Assembly: GCA_022648165.1 (NCBI GenBank)
Contig: JALCLX010000012.1
Span: 1 to 47,307 of the forward strand
Length of the DNA: 47,307 nt
Direction of reading: 5' to 3'
Source of the DNA: Ancrocorticia sp.
GTDB taxonomy: Bacteria > Actinomycetota > Actinomycetes > Actinomycetales > Actinomycetaceae
Positions 7,853 through 21,499 of the stretch are shown piece after piece (position 1 is the stretch's first letter; the number at the start of each line of letters is the position of its first letter). The notes below the pieces were generated by a model. It saw only the letters and a program-made list of their open reading frames with translations. It had not been told where the DNA came from and did not search any database. The translations under genes were made by a program, and so were the position numbers.

Positions 7853-7890
7853 TGGGGGCTCGCGCATGACCGCGTGAGCCCCCACTGCGT
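7847..7890. terminator. Strong bidirectional terminator between rhaD and gatB
   Basis: The arms ACGCAGTGGGGGCTCGCG (7847-7864) and CGCGTGAGCCCCCACTGCGT (7871-7890) pair over 18 bp with a single bulged base and a 6-nt loop. It lies between two convergent genes, so it can end both transcripts, although neither side has a clear U-run. Confidence 0.8.
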
Positions 7891-7913
7891 TACTGGCCGC
7901 GAACGTTACTGGC
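7888..7913. repeat. 16-bp-period duplication across the gatB stop codon
   Basis: CGTTACTGGC occurs at 7888-7897 and at 7904-7913. The second copy contains the gatB stop (TTA on plus, 7906-7908). This is the same kind of stop-codon duplication as at rhaD on the other side of the terminator. Confidence 0.6.
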
Positions 7914-9399
7914 AGCGTTCCATCACAATCTCGCGCACGCGCGCGGCATCGGCCTTACCGTGCGTGGCCTTCATAACCGCGCCAACTATAGCTCCCGCCG
8001 CCTTCACCTTGCCGGAACGGATCTTCTCTACAACGTCCGGATTGGCGGCCAGAGCCTCATCGACAGCCGCAACCAGGGCGCCGTCGTCGGACACCACTTC
8101 CAAGCCTCGGGCAGCCACAACCTCGGCCGCGCTACCTTCGCCCGCAAGCATGCCCTCAAGCGCTTGGCGCGCCAGCTTGTCATTCAGCGAACCCTTCTGG
8201 ACCAGCAAGTCCAGCTCGGCCACGTCGCTGGGAGAGACGGGAACCTCCTCAAGCGCTTGCGCATTGTCTTTTGCGAAGCGCGAAATATCGCCCATCCACC
8301 ATTTTCTAGCGCCTTGTGGGGTTGCACCGGCCGCTACCGTGGCCTCAACAAGATCAATTGCATCAGCGTTGATCAGGTCACGGAGTTCCTCAGCGGACAG
8401 CCCCCATTCCTCCTTGATGCGCTTACGGTGCGCCGCCGGCAGTTCCGGCAAACTTGCGCGCAGCTCTTCTACCCATTCGCGCGACGGCGCAAGCGGCACA
8501 AGATCCGGCTCTGGGAAATACCGATAGTCTTCCGAATCGGACTTCACGCGCCCAGCAGACGTGGTGCCGTCTTCTTCGTGGTAATGCCGCGTCTCCTGCA
8601 CAACTTTCTTGCCCGAGGCCAGGATTGCCGCTTGCCGCTGGATTTCGTATCTCACAGCGTTTTCGATGCCGCGGAAGGAGTTCACATTCTTCGTTTCCGT
8701 GCGGGTCCCCATCGGAGCGTCAAGGCTTTCGCGCAGCGAAACGTTGACGTCTGCGCGAACGTTGCCGCGCTCCATTCGGGCCTCCGAAACACCTAGCGCA
8801 CGGAAGATATCACGGAGAGTGCGCACATACGTTGCTGCGATTTCTGGCGCCTTCGCACCCACTCCGGTAGCAGGATGGGACACTATCTCCACCAAAGGCA
8901 CGCCCGCCCGGTTGTAATCAACAAGCGAATACTTCGCACCCTGGATCCGGCCCGCGTCTCCACCTATGTGCGTATTCTTCCCCGCGTCTTCTTCCATGTG
9001 TGCTCGTTCGATCGGGAAACGATAGGTAGAACCGTCAGAAAGATCCAAATCCAAAAAGCCTTCGTACGCAATTGGCTCATCGGATTGGGAGATCTGAAAC
9101 GCCTTCACAAGATCGGGATAGAAATAATTCTTCCGCGCGAACCGGCAGCTTTCCGCGATCGAACAATTGAGTGCCAGCCCAATCTTGATCGCATATTCCA
9201 CGCCCTTCTTGTTGACCACCGGAAGCGAACCTGGCAACCCCAAGGAAACGGGTGTCACGTAAGTGTTCGGTTCCCCACCGAACGCATTTGGAGCGCCGTC
9301 GAACATTTTGGTGGCGGTGCCGAGCTCCACGTGTACTTCCAAACCAATCACCGGATCGAAGCGCGCAACGGCCTCGTCGTAATCCATCAGTTCGTCCAT
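7906..9399 (-). CDS. gatB: Asp/Glu-tRNA amidotransferase subunit B
   Basis: GatB binds the mischarged Glu-tRNA(Gln) or Asp-tRNA(Asn), activates the carboxylate with ATP and receives ammonia from GatA. The 497-residue product shows [56 protein letters not shown], the SLRES...[21 protein letters not shown] core and the C-terminal YqeY-like helical domain. The ATG at 9399 is preferred over one at 9417: it overlaps the gatA stop as TGATG and has GGAGGAGG 7 nt upstream. It is the last gene of gatC-gatA-gatB. Confidence 0.95.
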   Translation of the reverse strand: MDELMDYDEAVARFDPVIGLEVHVELGTATKMFDGAPNAFGGEPNTYVTPVSLGLPGSLPVVNKKGVEYAIKIGLALNCSIAESCRFARKNYFYPDLVKAFQISQSDEPIAYEGFLDLDLSDGSTYRFPIERAHMEEDAGKNTHIGGDAGRIQGAKYSLVDYNRAGVPLVEIVSHPATGVGAKAPEIAATYVRTLRDIFRALGVSEARMERGNVRADVNVSLRESLDAPMGTRTETKNVNSFRGIENAVRYEIQRQAAILASGKKVVQETRHYHEEDGTTSAGRVKSDSEDYRYFPEPDLVPLAPSREWVEELRASLPELPAAHRKRIKEEWGLSAEELRDLINADAIDLVEATVAAGATPQGARKWWMGDISRFAKDNAQALEEVPVSPSDVAELDLLVQKGSLNDKLARQALEGMLAGEGSAAEVVAARGLEVVSDDGALVAAVDEALAANPDVVEKIRSGKVKAAGAIVGAVMKATHGKADAARVREIVMERCQ

Positions 9400-10913
9400 C
9401 ACAGGACCTCCTCCCATTCTGCGGCCGGGCAGCGCGTGGCGAGCGAACCGCCCAAACCTGCCTCCAACGCTCCTGCAACGCGATACATTGTTGCGTCCTC
9501 ATGCGCAGGTGCCAGGATCTGAAAACCGACCGGAAGGCCATCGTCGTCCGCTACACCCGCAGGCAAAGACATCGCGGGCACACCGGCCAAATTCGCCGGA
9601 ATTGTGGCGATATCGCTCAAGTACATGGAAAGTGGATCATTCATCTTCTCGCCAAACTTGAAAGCGGTAGTGGGTGACGTGGGGGAAACCAGCACGTCAG
9701 CCTGGCCGAAGGCCGCTGCAAAGTCACGCTGTACCAAGGTGCGGACCTTCTGCGCGCTGCCATAATACGCGTCGTAATAACCGGCCGAAAGAACGTGCGT
9801 GCCCAAAATGATCCGCCGTTTCACTTCGTCGCCAAATCCCGCCTCACGCGTCGCAGCCATCACCGTCTCGGCTGTAACCGGCCCCTCTTTCGGCTCCACG
9901 CGAATGCCGTAGCGCATCCCGTCAAAGCGGGCCAGATTCGAGGATACTTCCGCGGGCATGATCAAATAGTAGGCCGCGAGCGCGTAATCGAAGGACGGAC
10001 ACGAAACTTCTACTATCTGCGCGCCACGCCCCTTCAATACCTCCACCGCATGCCGGAAGGAGGCCAACACGCCTGGTTGGTAACCCTCGCCGGAAAGCTC
10101 CTTAACGATGCCTACCCGCATGCCTTCAAGCCCATCGTGCGCGGCCTGAGTGGTGAGGCTCTCTAGCGCAGGAACCGGTTCATCAAGTGAAGTGGAATCC
10201 AGCGGGTCATGGCCGCCGATGATTTCCTGCAGGGCCGCCGCATCGGCCGCGGTCCGCGCCACCGGGCCGATCTGATCCAACGATGAGGCCATTGCCACAA
10301 GCCCATAACGCGACACAGCACCGTACGTGGGCTTCACGCCCACCGTTCCGGTAACCGCCGCAGGCTGGCGAATAGATCCACCGGTATCGCTTCCCAGCGC
10401 CAAAGGAACCATGAAAGAGCCGACCGCGGCAGCCGATCCGCCGCCCGATCCTCCGGGGATGCGCGTGGTGTCCCACGGATTGAGCGTGGGGCCAAAGGCG
10501 GAGTGCTCAGTAGAGGAACCCATCGCGAATTCATCCATATTGGTTTTTCCCACAACCGGCATGCCGGCCGCCGCGAGCTTCTGAATCACCGTGGCGTCAT
10601 ATGGCGGTAGCCATCCTTCGAGGATCTTCGAAGCGCAGGTAGTGGGCTTGCCTCGGGTAACCATATTGTCTTTGACGGCAATCGGAACCCCCGCCAAACG
10701 CCCCAGCTGCTCTCCGGCTGCGCGGCGTGCGTCAACATCGCGCGCGGTGGCCAGTGCACCTTCGTCGTCAATAAACAAGAAGGCGTTGATTTTGGGGTTA
10801 AGTGCGTGAATGCGTTGCAGTGCCGCCTGCGTTAATTCCTCGGACGTTATCTCGCCCGCGGCCAGCATGTCTGCCAACTCCAGCGCGGATTTCCTGAGAA
10901 GTTCGTTCATCAT
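9399..10913 (-). CDS. gatA: Asp/Glu-tRNA amidotransferase subunit A
   Basis: This is the glutaminase subunit, which frees ammonia from Gln for GatB. The 504-residue amidase-signature protein keeps the Ser-cisSer-Lys triad: K81 (PIAVKDN), S156 ([12 protein letters not shown]) and S180 ([12 protein letters not shown]). The start overlaps the gatC stop by ATGA at 10910-10913. A second ATG at 10910 lies at a better distance from GGGGAGGA and may be the true start. It is translationally coupled to both neighbours. Confidence 0.95.
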   Translation of the reverse strand: MMNELLRKSALELADMLAAGEITSEELTQAALQRIHALNPKINAFLFIDDEGALATARDVDARRAAGEQLGRLAGVPIAVKDNMVTRGKPTTCASKILEGWLPPYDATVIQKLAAAGMPVVGKTNMDEFAMGSSTEHSAFGPTLNPWDTTRIPGGSGGGSAAAVGSFMVPLALGSDTGGSIRQPAAVTGTVGVKPTYGAVSRYGLVAMASSLDQIGPVARTAADAAALQEIIGGHDPLDSTSLDEPVPALESLTTQAAHDGLEGMRVGIVKELSGEGYQPGVLASFRHAVEVLKGRGAQIVEVSCPSFDYALAAYYLIMPAEVSSNLARFDGMRYGIRVEPKEGPVTAETVMAATREAGFGDEVKRRIILGTHVLSAGYYDAYYGSAQKVRTLVQRDFAAAFGQADVLVSPTSPTTAFKFGEKMNDPLSMYLSDIATIPANLAGVPAMSLPAGVADDDGLPVGFQILAPAHEDATMYRVAGALEAGLGGSLATRCPAAEWEEVL

Positions 10914-11206
10914 TCCTCCCCTAGAATCTGCGGGACCAAGAACTTCCCGTCTTCAGCTGCGGGAGCCTGAGCCAACACTTCGTTGCGGTCGAGTGTCGGG
11001 ACGGCGACGTCGTCGCGTACCACGTTCGTTAGGGGGATCGGGTGGCTTGTGGCCGGTACATCGGGAGTGGCCACCTCAGAGACTTTCGCCACTGATTCGG
11101 CGATCAGTGCGAGCTCGCCGGCTAAACGGTCCACTTCCTCTTCGGTTAGGGCAATTCGTGCGAGGTCTGCGACTCGCCGCACCTCATCTTTAGAAATTGA
11201 TGACAT
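10910..11206 (-). CDS. gatC: Asp/Glu-tRNA amidotransferase subunit C
   Basis: A 98-residue stabilising subunit that wraps around GatA and GatB. Family signs are [21 protein letters not shown] and the C-terminal [21 protein letters not shown]. The ATG at 11206 follows a -10 hexamer TAGAAT after 6 nt with no ribosome site, so the mRNA is probably leaderless. It is the first gene of gatCAB. Presence of gatCAB beside gltX fits an organism without GlnRS. Confidence 0.95.
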   Translation of the reverse strand: MSSISKDEVRRVADLARIALTEEEVDRLAGELALIAESVAKVSEVATPDVPATSHPIPLTNVVRDDVAVPTLDRNEVLAQAPAAEDGKFLVPQILGEE

Positions 11207-11218
11207 ATGGTGATTCTA
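11207..11218 (-). promoter_or_regulatory. Leaderless promoter (-10) of gatCAB
   Basis: TAGAAT (11213-11218, minus) is followed by 6 nt and the gatC ATG, placing the transcription start at or next to the A of the start codon. No clear -35 is visible. Confidence 0.65.
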
Positions 11219-11268
11219 CGTTCTTTCGATCGAGTGATGCCTATACGCCCACACTGGCAGGTAGTCTT

Positions 11269-12534
11269 ATGCGTATGTCAGATCTTCCTGTGGCTCACCG
11301 CCAAGCCCTGCTCACGCTCGTAAAGTGGTCCACGCTAGGTGTTATGGCGGCACAAATCGGTGCCGTTGGCACCGTCGTCGCCATTGACCATGTGCGAAAG
11401 CGCCGCACGCCGCCAACTGGGCGGTTCCCCCGCTCGGCACCTCAGCACGTGCAAGTTGGCGAGGACGCCACCACACTGTACACGTTCGGTCAAGATCTCT
11501 ATGACGACATGCTGGCCGACATCCGTTCAGCTACGAGTTTTATTTACTTTGAATGGTTCATCGTGAAGGCCGACGATACCGGGCAGCAGTTTCGGGACGC
11601 CCTGATCGATGCGGCGCGGCGCGGCGTAGAAACGTATGTCATTTTGGATACGTGGGGCAACTTCAACCAGGACCCCCGATTCAGGCATTTTCCACAGATG
11701 CCACACCTGTACTCTATGAATTTTCCCTTTGTCCGCACGGGTTTATTTACCGGGCGCAGCCGTGATAAGGGCCGAGATCACCGAAAGATCCTCGTGGTGG
11801 ATGGCAACGTGGGCTACGCCGGTGGATATAACATCGGAACGCTCTACGCGCACCACTGGCGCGATACCCACATGCGCATCGCCGGGCCTGCCACGTGGGA
11901 GCTGGAAAACTCTTTCATCACAATGTGGAATGCTTACCGCAAACAGAACCTTCCGATCCTTCCCAGCGCTGGCACGCACGATTGGAATCCCGCAATCGGG
12001 GCTGTGGAGAACACTCCCGCACGGAACATATACCCGATTAGCGCGATCTATTACGGCGCTCTCGCACGCGCAGCAGATCACGCCTGGATCACGATGGGCT
12101 ATTTCATTCCAGACGCTCCCATGATGGATGCACTCCTCGAGGCAGCACGCCGGGGTGTTGACGTCCGCGTGATCATCCCTGAGTATTCGAATCACATCTA
12201 TGCAGATTGGGCGGGCCGGCCATACTATGAGGCGCTGCTCGGCTGCGGCGTTCGCATTTTCCTGTACCGCGAAGCCATGGTGCATGCGAAGACGATGACG
12301 GTTGACGGCAAATGGTCCACTGTGGGCACCGCGAACATTGATCGGCTCTCCCTGCGGGGGAACTTCGAAATCAACATGGAGATCTTCGACGAAGGCTTCG
12401 CACACGCCATGGAAAACGTCTTCCGCCGCGATCTGACTAATTGCCGTGAACTCACGCTTGATGAGTGGAAAAAGCGCGGGCAGCTTGCGCGCATCGGCGA
12501 ACGCATCATCGGCTCACTTGCCCCGCTGTTGTGA
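11269..12534 (+). CDS. Cardiolipin synthase-like phospholipase D family protein
   Basis: It probably joins phosphatidylglycerol units into cardiolipin at the membrane. After one N-terminal membrane helix (VKWSTLGVMAAQIGAVGTVV) come two HKD domains. The first has DHRKILVVDGNVGYAGGYN and the second VHAKTMTVDGKWSTVGTAN, and both keep His, Lys and Asp. At about 421 residues it is shorter than two-helix E. coli ClsA (486) and nearer ClsB. I prefer the ATG at 11269; the ATG at 11275 sits 7 nt after TAGTCT and could be a leaderless start. An open extension back to 11197 overlaps gatC and is unlikely. It converges on ligA with only 24 nt between. Confidence 0.85.
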   Translation: MRMSDLPVAHRQALLTLVKWSTLGVMAAQIGAVGTVVAIDHVRKRRTPPTGRFPRSAPQHVQVGEDATTLYTFGQDLYDDMLADIRSATSFIYFEWFIVKADDTGQQFRDALIDAARRGVETYVILDTWGNFNQDPRFRHFPQMPHLYSMNFPFVRTGLFTGRSRDKGRDHRKILVVDGNVGYAGGYNIGTLYAHHWRDTHMRIAGPATWELENSFITMWNAYRKQNLPILPSAGTHDWNPAIGAVENTPARNIYPISAIYYGALARAADHAWITMGYFIPDAPMMDALLEAARRGVDVRVIIPEYSNHIYADWAGRPYYEALLGCGVRIFLYREAMVHAKTMTVDGKWSTVGTANIDRLSLRGNFEINMEIFDEGFAHAMENVFRRDLTNCRELTLDEWKKRGQLARIGERIIGSLAPLL

Positions 12535-12558
12535 TGCCCTCCGCGGGCGAGCTATCGG

Positions 12559-16493
<3,935 letters not shown>

Positions 16494-16564
16494 GATGAGC
16501 TAAGGATACCGCGAGTGCCCACGCAACGCCCACCTGCCTGATAGAGCTCTACCCGCATGCCGCA

Positions 16565-16576
16565 TACACTGGTGGC
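16565..16576 (+). promoter_or_regulatory. Leaderless promoter (-10) of the PatB-like gene
   Basis: TACACT (16565-16570) is followed by 6 nt and the ATG at 16577. No Shine-Dalgarno sequence is present. Confidence 0.6.
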
Positions 16577-17758
16577 ATGACTTTTGATCTGGATTCACGT
16601 ACGGTCGATTCGCTCAGCCGTGAGGGCTCGACCAAGTGGTCTCGTTTCCCCGGCACGATTGGTATGTGGGTTGCAGAGATGGACTTCGGGATTGCCCCAG
16701 AAATTCGCGATTATGTGATCAATGAGGCACGCAAAGGCACATTCGGTTATCTTCCCGCGGGTGACGCAGAGCGCGTCCTTGGACAGACAGCCGCGTGGTT
16801 TGCGGAGCATACAGGTTGGAAGCCGGAGGCACAGCACATGCTGTTGATTCCGGAGGTTTTGGCTGGCTTACGGGAAACGATCAAACATTTCACTCGGCCC
16901 GGCAGTGCTGTAGTGGTGCCTACACCGGCGTACATGCCGTTTCTCACTATCCCGAAGGAATTTGGACGCGACGTCGTCGAAGTACCCAGCCCACGGGACG
17001 CCGATGGCTCCTGGCACTTGGACGTTGACGCGATTGAGCACGCGCTTGCCGATGGCGCCGGCCTGGTAATCCTTTGCAACCCGTGGAATCCTACTGGACG
17101 GTGCCTCACGCGCGGCGAACTCGAGCGCCTATCGCAGATCGTCGAACAGCATGGAGCGCGTGTATTTGAGGATGCAATTCATGCGCCTTTGACTCTGGCC
17201 GGCAATTCCCACATTCCGTACGCCACGGTGAATAACGCCGCTGCGGCTCACACCATTACTGCAGTCGCGGCCTCGAAAGGTTGGAATATCCCCGGCCTGA
17301 AATGCGCGCAACTCGTGTTCAACAATGCCCCAGATTGGGAAGCTTTCAAACCGTATGCGCATGCAGTCAGCGAGCCAACATCAACACTGGGGGCACGCGC
17401 GGCCGGCGTGGCATTCACCCAGGCCGGGGCGTGGCTTGACGCCGTACGCGCCTATCTCCAGGAGAACGCAGATTATCTCACCCAACGCATCGCTTCCTGG
17501 GATGGCGTACGCATCGCTCCCGTGGAGGGGACGTACATTGGCTTCATTGATTTCAGCGAGCTGGCCAAGCAGGGCCGATTCGGCGAGCTCACGCCGGCCG
17601 CCTGGATCCGTGAGAATGCCAAGGTAAGTTTGACTGACGGATCCCTGTGCGGCCGCGATTACGGTTCTTTCGCTCGCATCATTTTTGCGACTCCTCGGGC
17701 AATCCTTAGTGAGGCACTCGACCGAATTGAAAGGGCCCTCCACAAGCCTCGCGCATAG
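16577..17758 (+). CDS. PatB/MalY-type PLP-dependent C-S lyase or aminotransferase
   Basis: A 393-residue fold-type I PLP enzyme most like MalY/PatB, cystathionine beta-lyases that cleave cystathionine or cysteine to pyruvate and ammonia. Signs: KWSRFPGTIGMWVAEMDF at the N-terminus, CNPWNPTGRCLTRGEL, FEDAIHAPLTL with the cofactor Asp, and ASKGWNIPGLKCAQ with the Schiff-base Lys. The start is leaderless: TACACT, 6 nt, ATG. On the plus strand it separates gltX from a FAH-family gene, which I recall as neighbours in other Actinobacteria, so it may have been inserted. The exact substrate is unknown. Confidence 0.85.
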   Translation: MTFDLDSRTVDSLSREGSTKWSRFPGTIGMWVAEMDFGIAPEIRDYVINEARKGTFGYLPAGDAERVLGQTAAWFAEHTGWKPEAQHMLLIPEVLAGLRETIKHFTRPGSAVVVPTPAYMPFLTIPKEFGRDVVEVPSPRDADGSWHLDVDAIEHALADGAGLVILCNPWNPTGRCLTRGELERLSQIVEQHGARVFEDAIHAPLTLAGNSHIPYATVNNAAAAHTITAVAASKGWNIPGLKCAQLVFNNAPDWEAFKPYAHAVSEPTSTLGARAAGVAFTQAGAWLDAVRAYLQENADYLTQRIASWDGVRIAPVEGTYIGFIDFSELAKQGRFGELTPAAWIRENAKVSLTDGSLCGRDYGSFARIIFATPRAILSEALDRIERALHKPRA

Positions 17759-17806
17759 CTTTCGCTAGTCTGCTGACTTTCGCTAGTCCGCCCGCTTTCG
17801 CTAGTC
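17759..17806. repeat. 18-bp tandem repeat, three copies, containing a stop codon
   Basis: CTTTCGCTAGTC is found at 17759-17770, 17777-17788 and 17795-17806, exactly 18 bp apart. The rightmost copy holds the FAH-family stop codon (CTA on plus, 17801-17803). Because 18 is a multiple of three, all copies give in-frame TAG stops behind that gene. The array fills almost the whole gap between two convergent genes. Confidence 0.9.
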
Positions 17807-18538
17807 TTCGTCGCGCACCACACGGGTGTGGATCGAGCCGATGCCCTCGCACGCAACCTCTACCAGTTGCCCCGGCTGCCCTTCGGAGGAGACTGCCGCG
17901 CCCGTCATGATAATGTCCCCAGGTAGCAGGGTGCAGATTGACGAGACGTATGCTACTAATTCCGGCACAGAATACGTCAAATTGGAGAACGCCTGCGTAC
18001 CGATTGGCGTGCCATCGATTCGCATCGTGACCTCTGCGGAGCTCGGATCGAAATCCGTGGTTATCACAGGACCAAGCGGACACGATGTGTCGAATACCTT
18101 CGCCCGATCGCCCACCACACCGCTCACAGTAATGTCGTTCGTCAAGGTGTAGCCAAAGATGACCTCGGGTGAGCGTTTTACGGTAACTTGTTTGGCAACC
18201 CGAGAGATAACCACCGCCAGCTCCGCTTCGTAGAGGAAACTCGGCGCCCACGTGGGGATGATCGCAGGGTCTTCCGGCCCAATCACAGAGGTGTTGGGCT
18301 TGAGGAAAAATGCCAGCTCGTCAAGGGATTTTGCGCCGTACGTGCCGCCGAGGCCCACTACTTTAGAGCGCGGCAGCATCGGAGCTACAGGGCGCCCCTC
18401 ATCCAGTTCCAGCTTCTGTCCGGTGGGTTCGATCTGGCCAAACATCGGATCATCGGCGAGCACTATGTACTCCCCGCGCTGATCGTCCAGCACCGCAAAT
18501 CGTGGCCCCTGAGTCATTCCCAAACGTGCGATCTTCAT
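17801..18538 (-). CDS. Fumarylacetoacetate hydrolase-family protein
   Basis: A 245-residue protein of the FAH/HpcE superfamily, whose members hydrolyse or isomerise beta-diketo acids or decarboxylate oxaloacetate with Mg2+. Signs: KVVGLGGTYGAKSLDEL, FLKPNTSVIGPED, YEAELAVVISRVAKQV with the metal-binding Glu residues, YTLTNDITV, LGPVITTDFDP and the GDIIMTGAAV turn. The usual Asn in VGLNY is Gly-Thr-Tyr here. The ATG at 18538 stands 7 nt after TAAGCT and is probably leaderless; a GTG at 18544 is an alternative. In other Actinobacteria such a gene often precedes gltX. The substrate is unknown. Confidence 0.8.
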   Translation of the reverse strand: MKIARLGMTQGPRFAVLDDQRGEYIVLADDPMFGQIEPTGQKLELDEGRPVAPMLPRSKVVGLGGTYGAKSLDELAFFLKPNTSVIGPEDPAIIPTWAPSFLYEAELAVVISRVAKQVTVKRSPEVIFGYTLTNDITVSGVVGDRAKVFDTSCPLGPVITTDFDPSSAEVTMRIDGTPIGTQAFSNLTYSVPELVAYVSSICTLLPGDIIMTGAAVSSEGQPGQLVEVACEGIGSIHTRVVRDED

Positions 18539-18551
18539 ACTCACGAGCTTA
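18539..18551 (-). promoter_or_regulatory. Leaderless promoter (-10) of the FAH-family gene
   Basis: TAAGCT (18546-18551, minus) is followed by 7 nt and ATG. No ribosome site is seen. Confidence 0.5.
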
Positions 18552-18596
18552 CCCCGCGCGCCACCGCACCCGGCGTTCCCAATTCCATGAGCGAAC

Positions 18597-18639
18597 TAAC
18601 CTACGGTAGAGTAACAACAAGTTACCCAAGCGTAGGTTA
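18597..18639. promoter_or_regulatory. Nested inverted repeat upstream of the acyl-CoA synthetase gene
   Basis: Outer arms TAACCTACG (18597-18605) and CGTAGGTTA (18631-18639) are perfect and 25 bp apart. An inner pair GTAAC (18611-18615) and GTTAC (18621-18625) is also perfect with a 5-bp spacer. It ends just before the ribosome site GGAAGG (18642-18647) of the next gene. A two-site operator for a TetR-type lipid regulator is my best guess; an RNA hairpin masking translation is an alternative. Confidence 0.6.
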
Positions 18640-18653
18640 TTGGAAGGTGCCAC

Positions 18654-20459
18654 ATGTCATTGCAACGCGGCCACCACGGCTCGTGGTCAGCCCCTACTCA
18701 TGTTCCACTCGAACCCCACATGAGCGTGCCCTGGCTCTTCGAACAACGAGTGATATCTCGCCCAGACGATGTGTGCATTGAACGCAAGTCGCGATTCGGC
18801 TCCCGCTGGCTTCCCGTAACCGCCCGCGAGTTCGACGCCGCCGCCACGCGGATCGCGCGCGGACTCATTGGGTTGGGGCTCAAACCCGGCGACGCCGTCG
18901 CCATATTTTCCGCCACTAGCTATGAATGGAGCCTCCTGGACTTCGGAGCGCTCTACGCGGGCCTCGTCGTCGTGCCCATCTACGAATCCGATTCTGCAGA
19001 GCAAATTCAATGGATACTTGAGGATTCCGCAGTCAAACTGACGTTTGCGGACACGGCCGCACATGCACAACTGGTGGACTCCGTACGAACAGCCGAGCTG
19101 ATGCGCAGCGTTGTCATTGACGACGCGGGGCTCACGGAACTCTACCGCGCAGGCGATACCGTGACCGCAGGCGCCGTCGCCACCCGCCGTGCGGCTCTTG
19201 GCGCCGACACGGTGGCCACCATTATTTACACATCGGGGACCACGGGAAAGCCCAAAGGTGTGGAACTCACCCACGGCAACATGGTGTTCTCCGCGCTCTC
19301 CATCTTTCAAAGCGAAAGCGCCATCATTGACCAGCCAGAGACCCGCATACTGCTTTTTCTTCCCCTTGCCCACATCATGGCACGCATCGTGTTCCTCTAT
19401 GCGATCACCGGGAGCGGACGCATCGGGCATGTTCCAGACACCCGGAATCTCATCGCGGACTTAGCTAGCTTCAAGCCGACGGCGCTCCTGGTGGTACCGC
19501 GCGTGCTCGAGAAAATCTACAACGCCGCAGAAGCCAAAAGCGGCGGTGGCAGGAAACTCAAGGTGTTCCGGTGGGCGGCTCGGATTGCGGAAAAGAATTC
19601 GCGTGCGGCCTTCCACGGGCCGATCCTCCTGATACAGCGCACTATCGCGCGAAAACTTGTATGGGAAAAGATGACTGCCATACTTGGCAAAGACTGCCGA
19701 TTTGCTGTCTCCGCCGGGGCACCACTCGGGAAACGGCTAGGACACGTGTTCCGCGGAATCGGGCTCACCGTGATCGAAGCATTCGGCTTGACGGAAAGCA
19801 CTGGGCCAGCCACCGCGAACCGGCCTGATGAGTTCGTCATGGGCAGCGTGGGCCAGCCGATTCCCGGCACGTCCATTCGCATTGACGACGACGGCGAAGT
19901 GCTGTTACGCGGTCCCCACATTATGCGCGGCTACCACAACAATGACGGCGCCACTCGCGCAGTGATCGACTCGGCTGGATGGTTTCACACCGGCGATGTG
20001 GGCACGATAGACAAACACGGATTCTTGACAATCACCGGGCGGAAGAAGGATCTTATCGTCACTGCAGGCGGGAAGAACGTCGCTCCTGCTGTGCTCGAGG
20101 ACCGGCTGGGAGGGCACCCGTTAATCTCGCATGTTGTGGTGGTAGGCGATAGAAAACCGTTTGTGGCGGCACTCATCACTCTGGACAGTGAGATGCTGCC
20201 CGGGTGGCTCAGCTCCCATGGACTGCCACCCATGGATGCTGCAGAAGCCATGAATAATCCCGCAATTCGCGCATCGTTGCAACGCGCGATCGACCGCACC
20301 AACAAGCAAGTGTCCCGCGCCGAATCAATCCGCACCTTCGAGATTCTCCCCGGAGACTTCACTCAAGATAATGGGCTGCTCACGCCGTCGTTGAAAGTGA
20401 AACGGGCCGCAGTACTTGCAGAATACGGGGACGCCGTCGCGCGCATCTATGGAAAGTGA
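18654..20459 (+). CDS. Long-chain fatty acyl-CoA synthetase (AMP-forming)
   Basis: It activates fatty acids to acyl-AMP and then acyl-CoA. The 601-residue protein is in the ANL adenylating superfamily with the bacterial/plant long-chain type features: P-loop IIYTSGTTGKPKGVELTHGN, FLPLAHIMARI, EAFGLTEST, WFHTGDVGTIDKHGFLTITGRKKDLI and GKNVAP, and the late Lys in SLKVKRAAVL. It resembles actinobacterial FadD15-like proteins. The start at 18654 has GGAAGG 6 nt upstream and lies next to a nested inverted repeat. It is on the same strand as aroE but 95 nt apart. Confidence 0.92.
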   Translation: MSLQRGHHGSWSAPTHVPLEPHMSVPWLFEQRVISRPDDVCIERKSRFGSRWLPVTAREFDAAATRIARGLIGLGLKPGDAVAIFSATSYEWSLLDFGALYAGLVVVPIYESDSAEQIQWILEDSAVKLTFADTAAHAQLVDSVRTAELMRSVVIDDAGLTELYRAGDTVTAGAVATRRAALGADTVATIIYTSGTTGKPKGVELTHGNMVFSALSIFQSESAIIDQPETRILLFLPLAHIMARIVFLYAITGSGRIGHVPDTRNLIADLASFKPTALLVVPRVLEKIYNAAEAKSGGGRKLKVFRWAARIAEKNSRAAFHGPILLIQRTIARKLVWEKMTAILGKDCRFAVSAGAPLGKRLGHVFRGIGLTVIEAFGLTESTGPATANRPDEFVMGSVGQPIPGTSIRIDDDGEVLLRGPHIMRGYHNNDGATRAVIDSAGWFHTGDVGTIDKHGFLTITGRKKDLIVTAGGKNVAPAVLEDRLGGHPLISHVVVVGDRKPFVAALITLDSEMLPGWLSSHGLPPMDAAEAMNNPAIRASLQRAIDRTNKQVSRAESIRTFEILPGDFTQDNGLLTPSLKVKRAAVLAEYGDAVARIYGK

Positions 20460-20554
20460 CTACTGCACGGAACCCGGCGAAATCGCCCGTGCCGCAACGA
20501 ACGAGTAATCTGAGTGGCAGAGCAGCTCTCGATTCCAAACAATGAGGGAACGCA

Positions 20555-21478
20555 ATGCCAGAACGCAGCACCGAGCCATTGGATCGCTCCACTGACGCCG
20601 AACGCGGCATCGTACCGCGCATTTCCGGACACACAAAACTGGCCATGCTGCTCGGTACGCCTGTTGCGCACTCGCTCTCCCCCGCTATCCACAACACGTC
20701 ATTTGCGGCACTCGGGATCGACGCCGTGTATCTCGTCGCCGATGTGACCGCGCCCGCTCTCCCTGCAGCGCTCAGTGGCGCGCGGGTGCTTGGCATGCTC
20801 GGCTTGAACGTCACTATGCCGCACAAAGCCGCCGTAATTCCCTACCTGGACAGCGTGACTTCCGCAGCCGAATTCATGGGAGCGGTCAACACGATCGCAA
20901 TAGAGAACGGCAAAATGATCGGCCACAATACTGACGGCGCCGGCTTGCTCCGTTCTATTTCCGAAGCAGGATTTCCTGTTCGCGGCTCCTCCGTCACTAT
21001 TCTCGGCGCAGGCGGCGCAGCCACTGCCGCATTCACGCAGGCAGCGCTCGATGGTGCTTCCCGAGTGACAGTCTTCAACCATCGCAGCGCCCGCTTCGCC
21101 GCAGCGGAAGAACGGCTTGCTGCGCTGCACTCCCAGACTGGAGTTCCTTGCACCATCCACGATCTCGCCGACAACAATGCGCTTGCAGCCGCGGTGGCTG
21201 CTAGCGACATCGTCATCAATGCCACGCCCGCAGGTATGGCACCTCGCACAGACAGTTGTCTTGTTGACGAGGCTTGGCTACATGCCGGCCAGGCAGTTGC
21301 TGATACGGTCTACTTTCCAATTGACACAGTACTGCTCCAGAGGGCAGCGCACGCGGGCGCCACCCCAATCAACGGTCTGGGTATGCTGCTGTGGCAAGCC
21401 GCTATCGCCGAAGAGATCTGGACCGGCCAACACATGCCGGTGGACCTCATTCGGCAGACCGTGCTCGAACGCCTCTGA
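20555..21478 (+). CDS. aroE: Shikimate dehydrogenase
   Basis: It reduces 3-dehydroshikimate to shikimate with NADPH (or an NAD-using quinate/shikimate variant). The 307-residue protein has LGTPVAHSLSPAIHN (substrate Ser pair), NVTMPHK with the catalytic Lys, NTDGAGLL, the Rossmann turn GAGGAATAA, and the closing GLGMLLWQA. A 27-residue N-terminal extension precedes the normal start of the fold. The start ATG 20555 follows GAGGGA. The stop TGA is repeated 9 bp later in frame within a TGAGAATCT/TGAGAATTG direct repeat. Confidence 0.9.
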   Translation: MPERSTEPLDRSTDAERGIVPRISGHTKLAMLLGTPVAHSLSPAIHNTSFAALGIDAVYLVADVTAPALPAALSGARVLGMLGLNVTMPHKAAVIPYLDSVTSAAEFMGAVNTIAIENGKMIGHNTDGAGLLRSISEAGFPVRGSSVTILGAGGAATAAFTQAALDGASRVTVFNHRSARFAAAEERLAALHSQTGVPCTIHDLADNNALAAAVAASDIVINATPAGMAPRTDSCLVDEAWLHAGQAVADTVYFPIDTVLLQRAAHAGATPINGLGMLLWQAAIAEEIWTGQHMPVDLIRQTVLERL

Positions 21479-21499
21479 GAATCTTGAGAATTGCGTACG

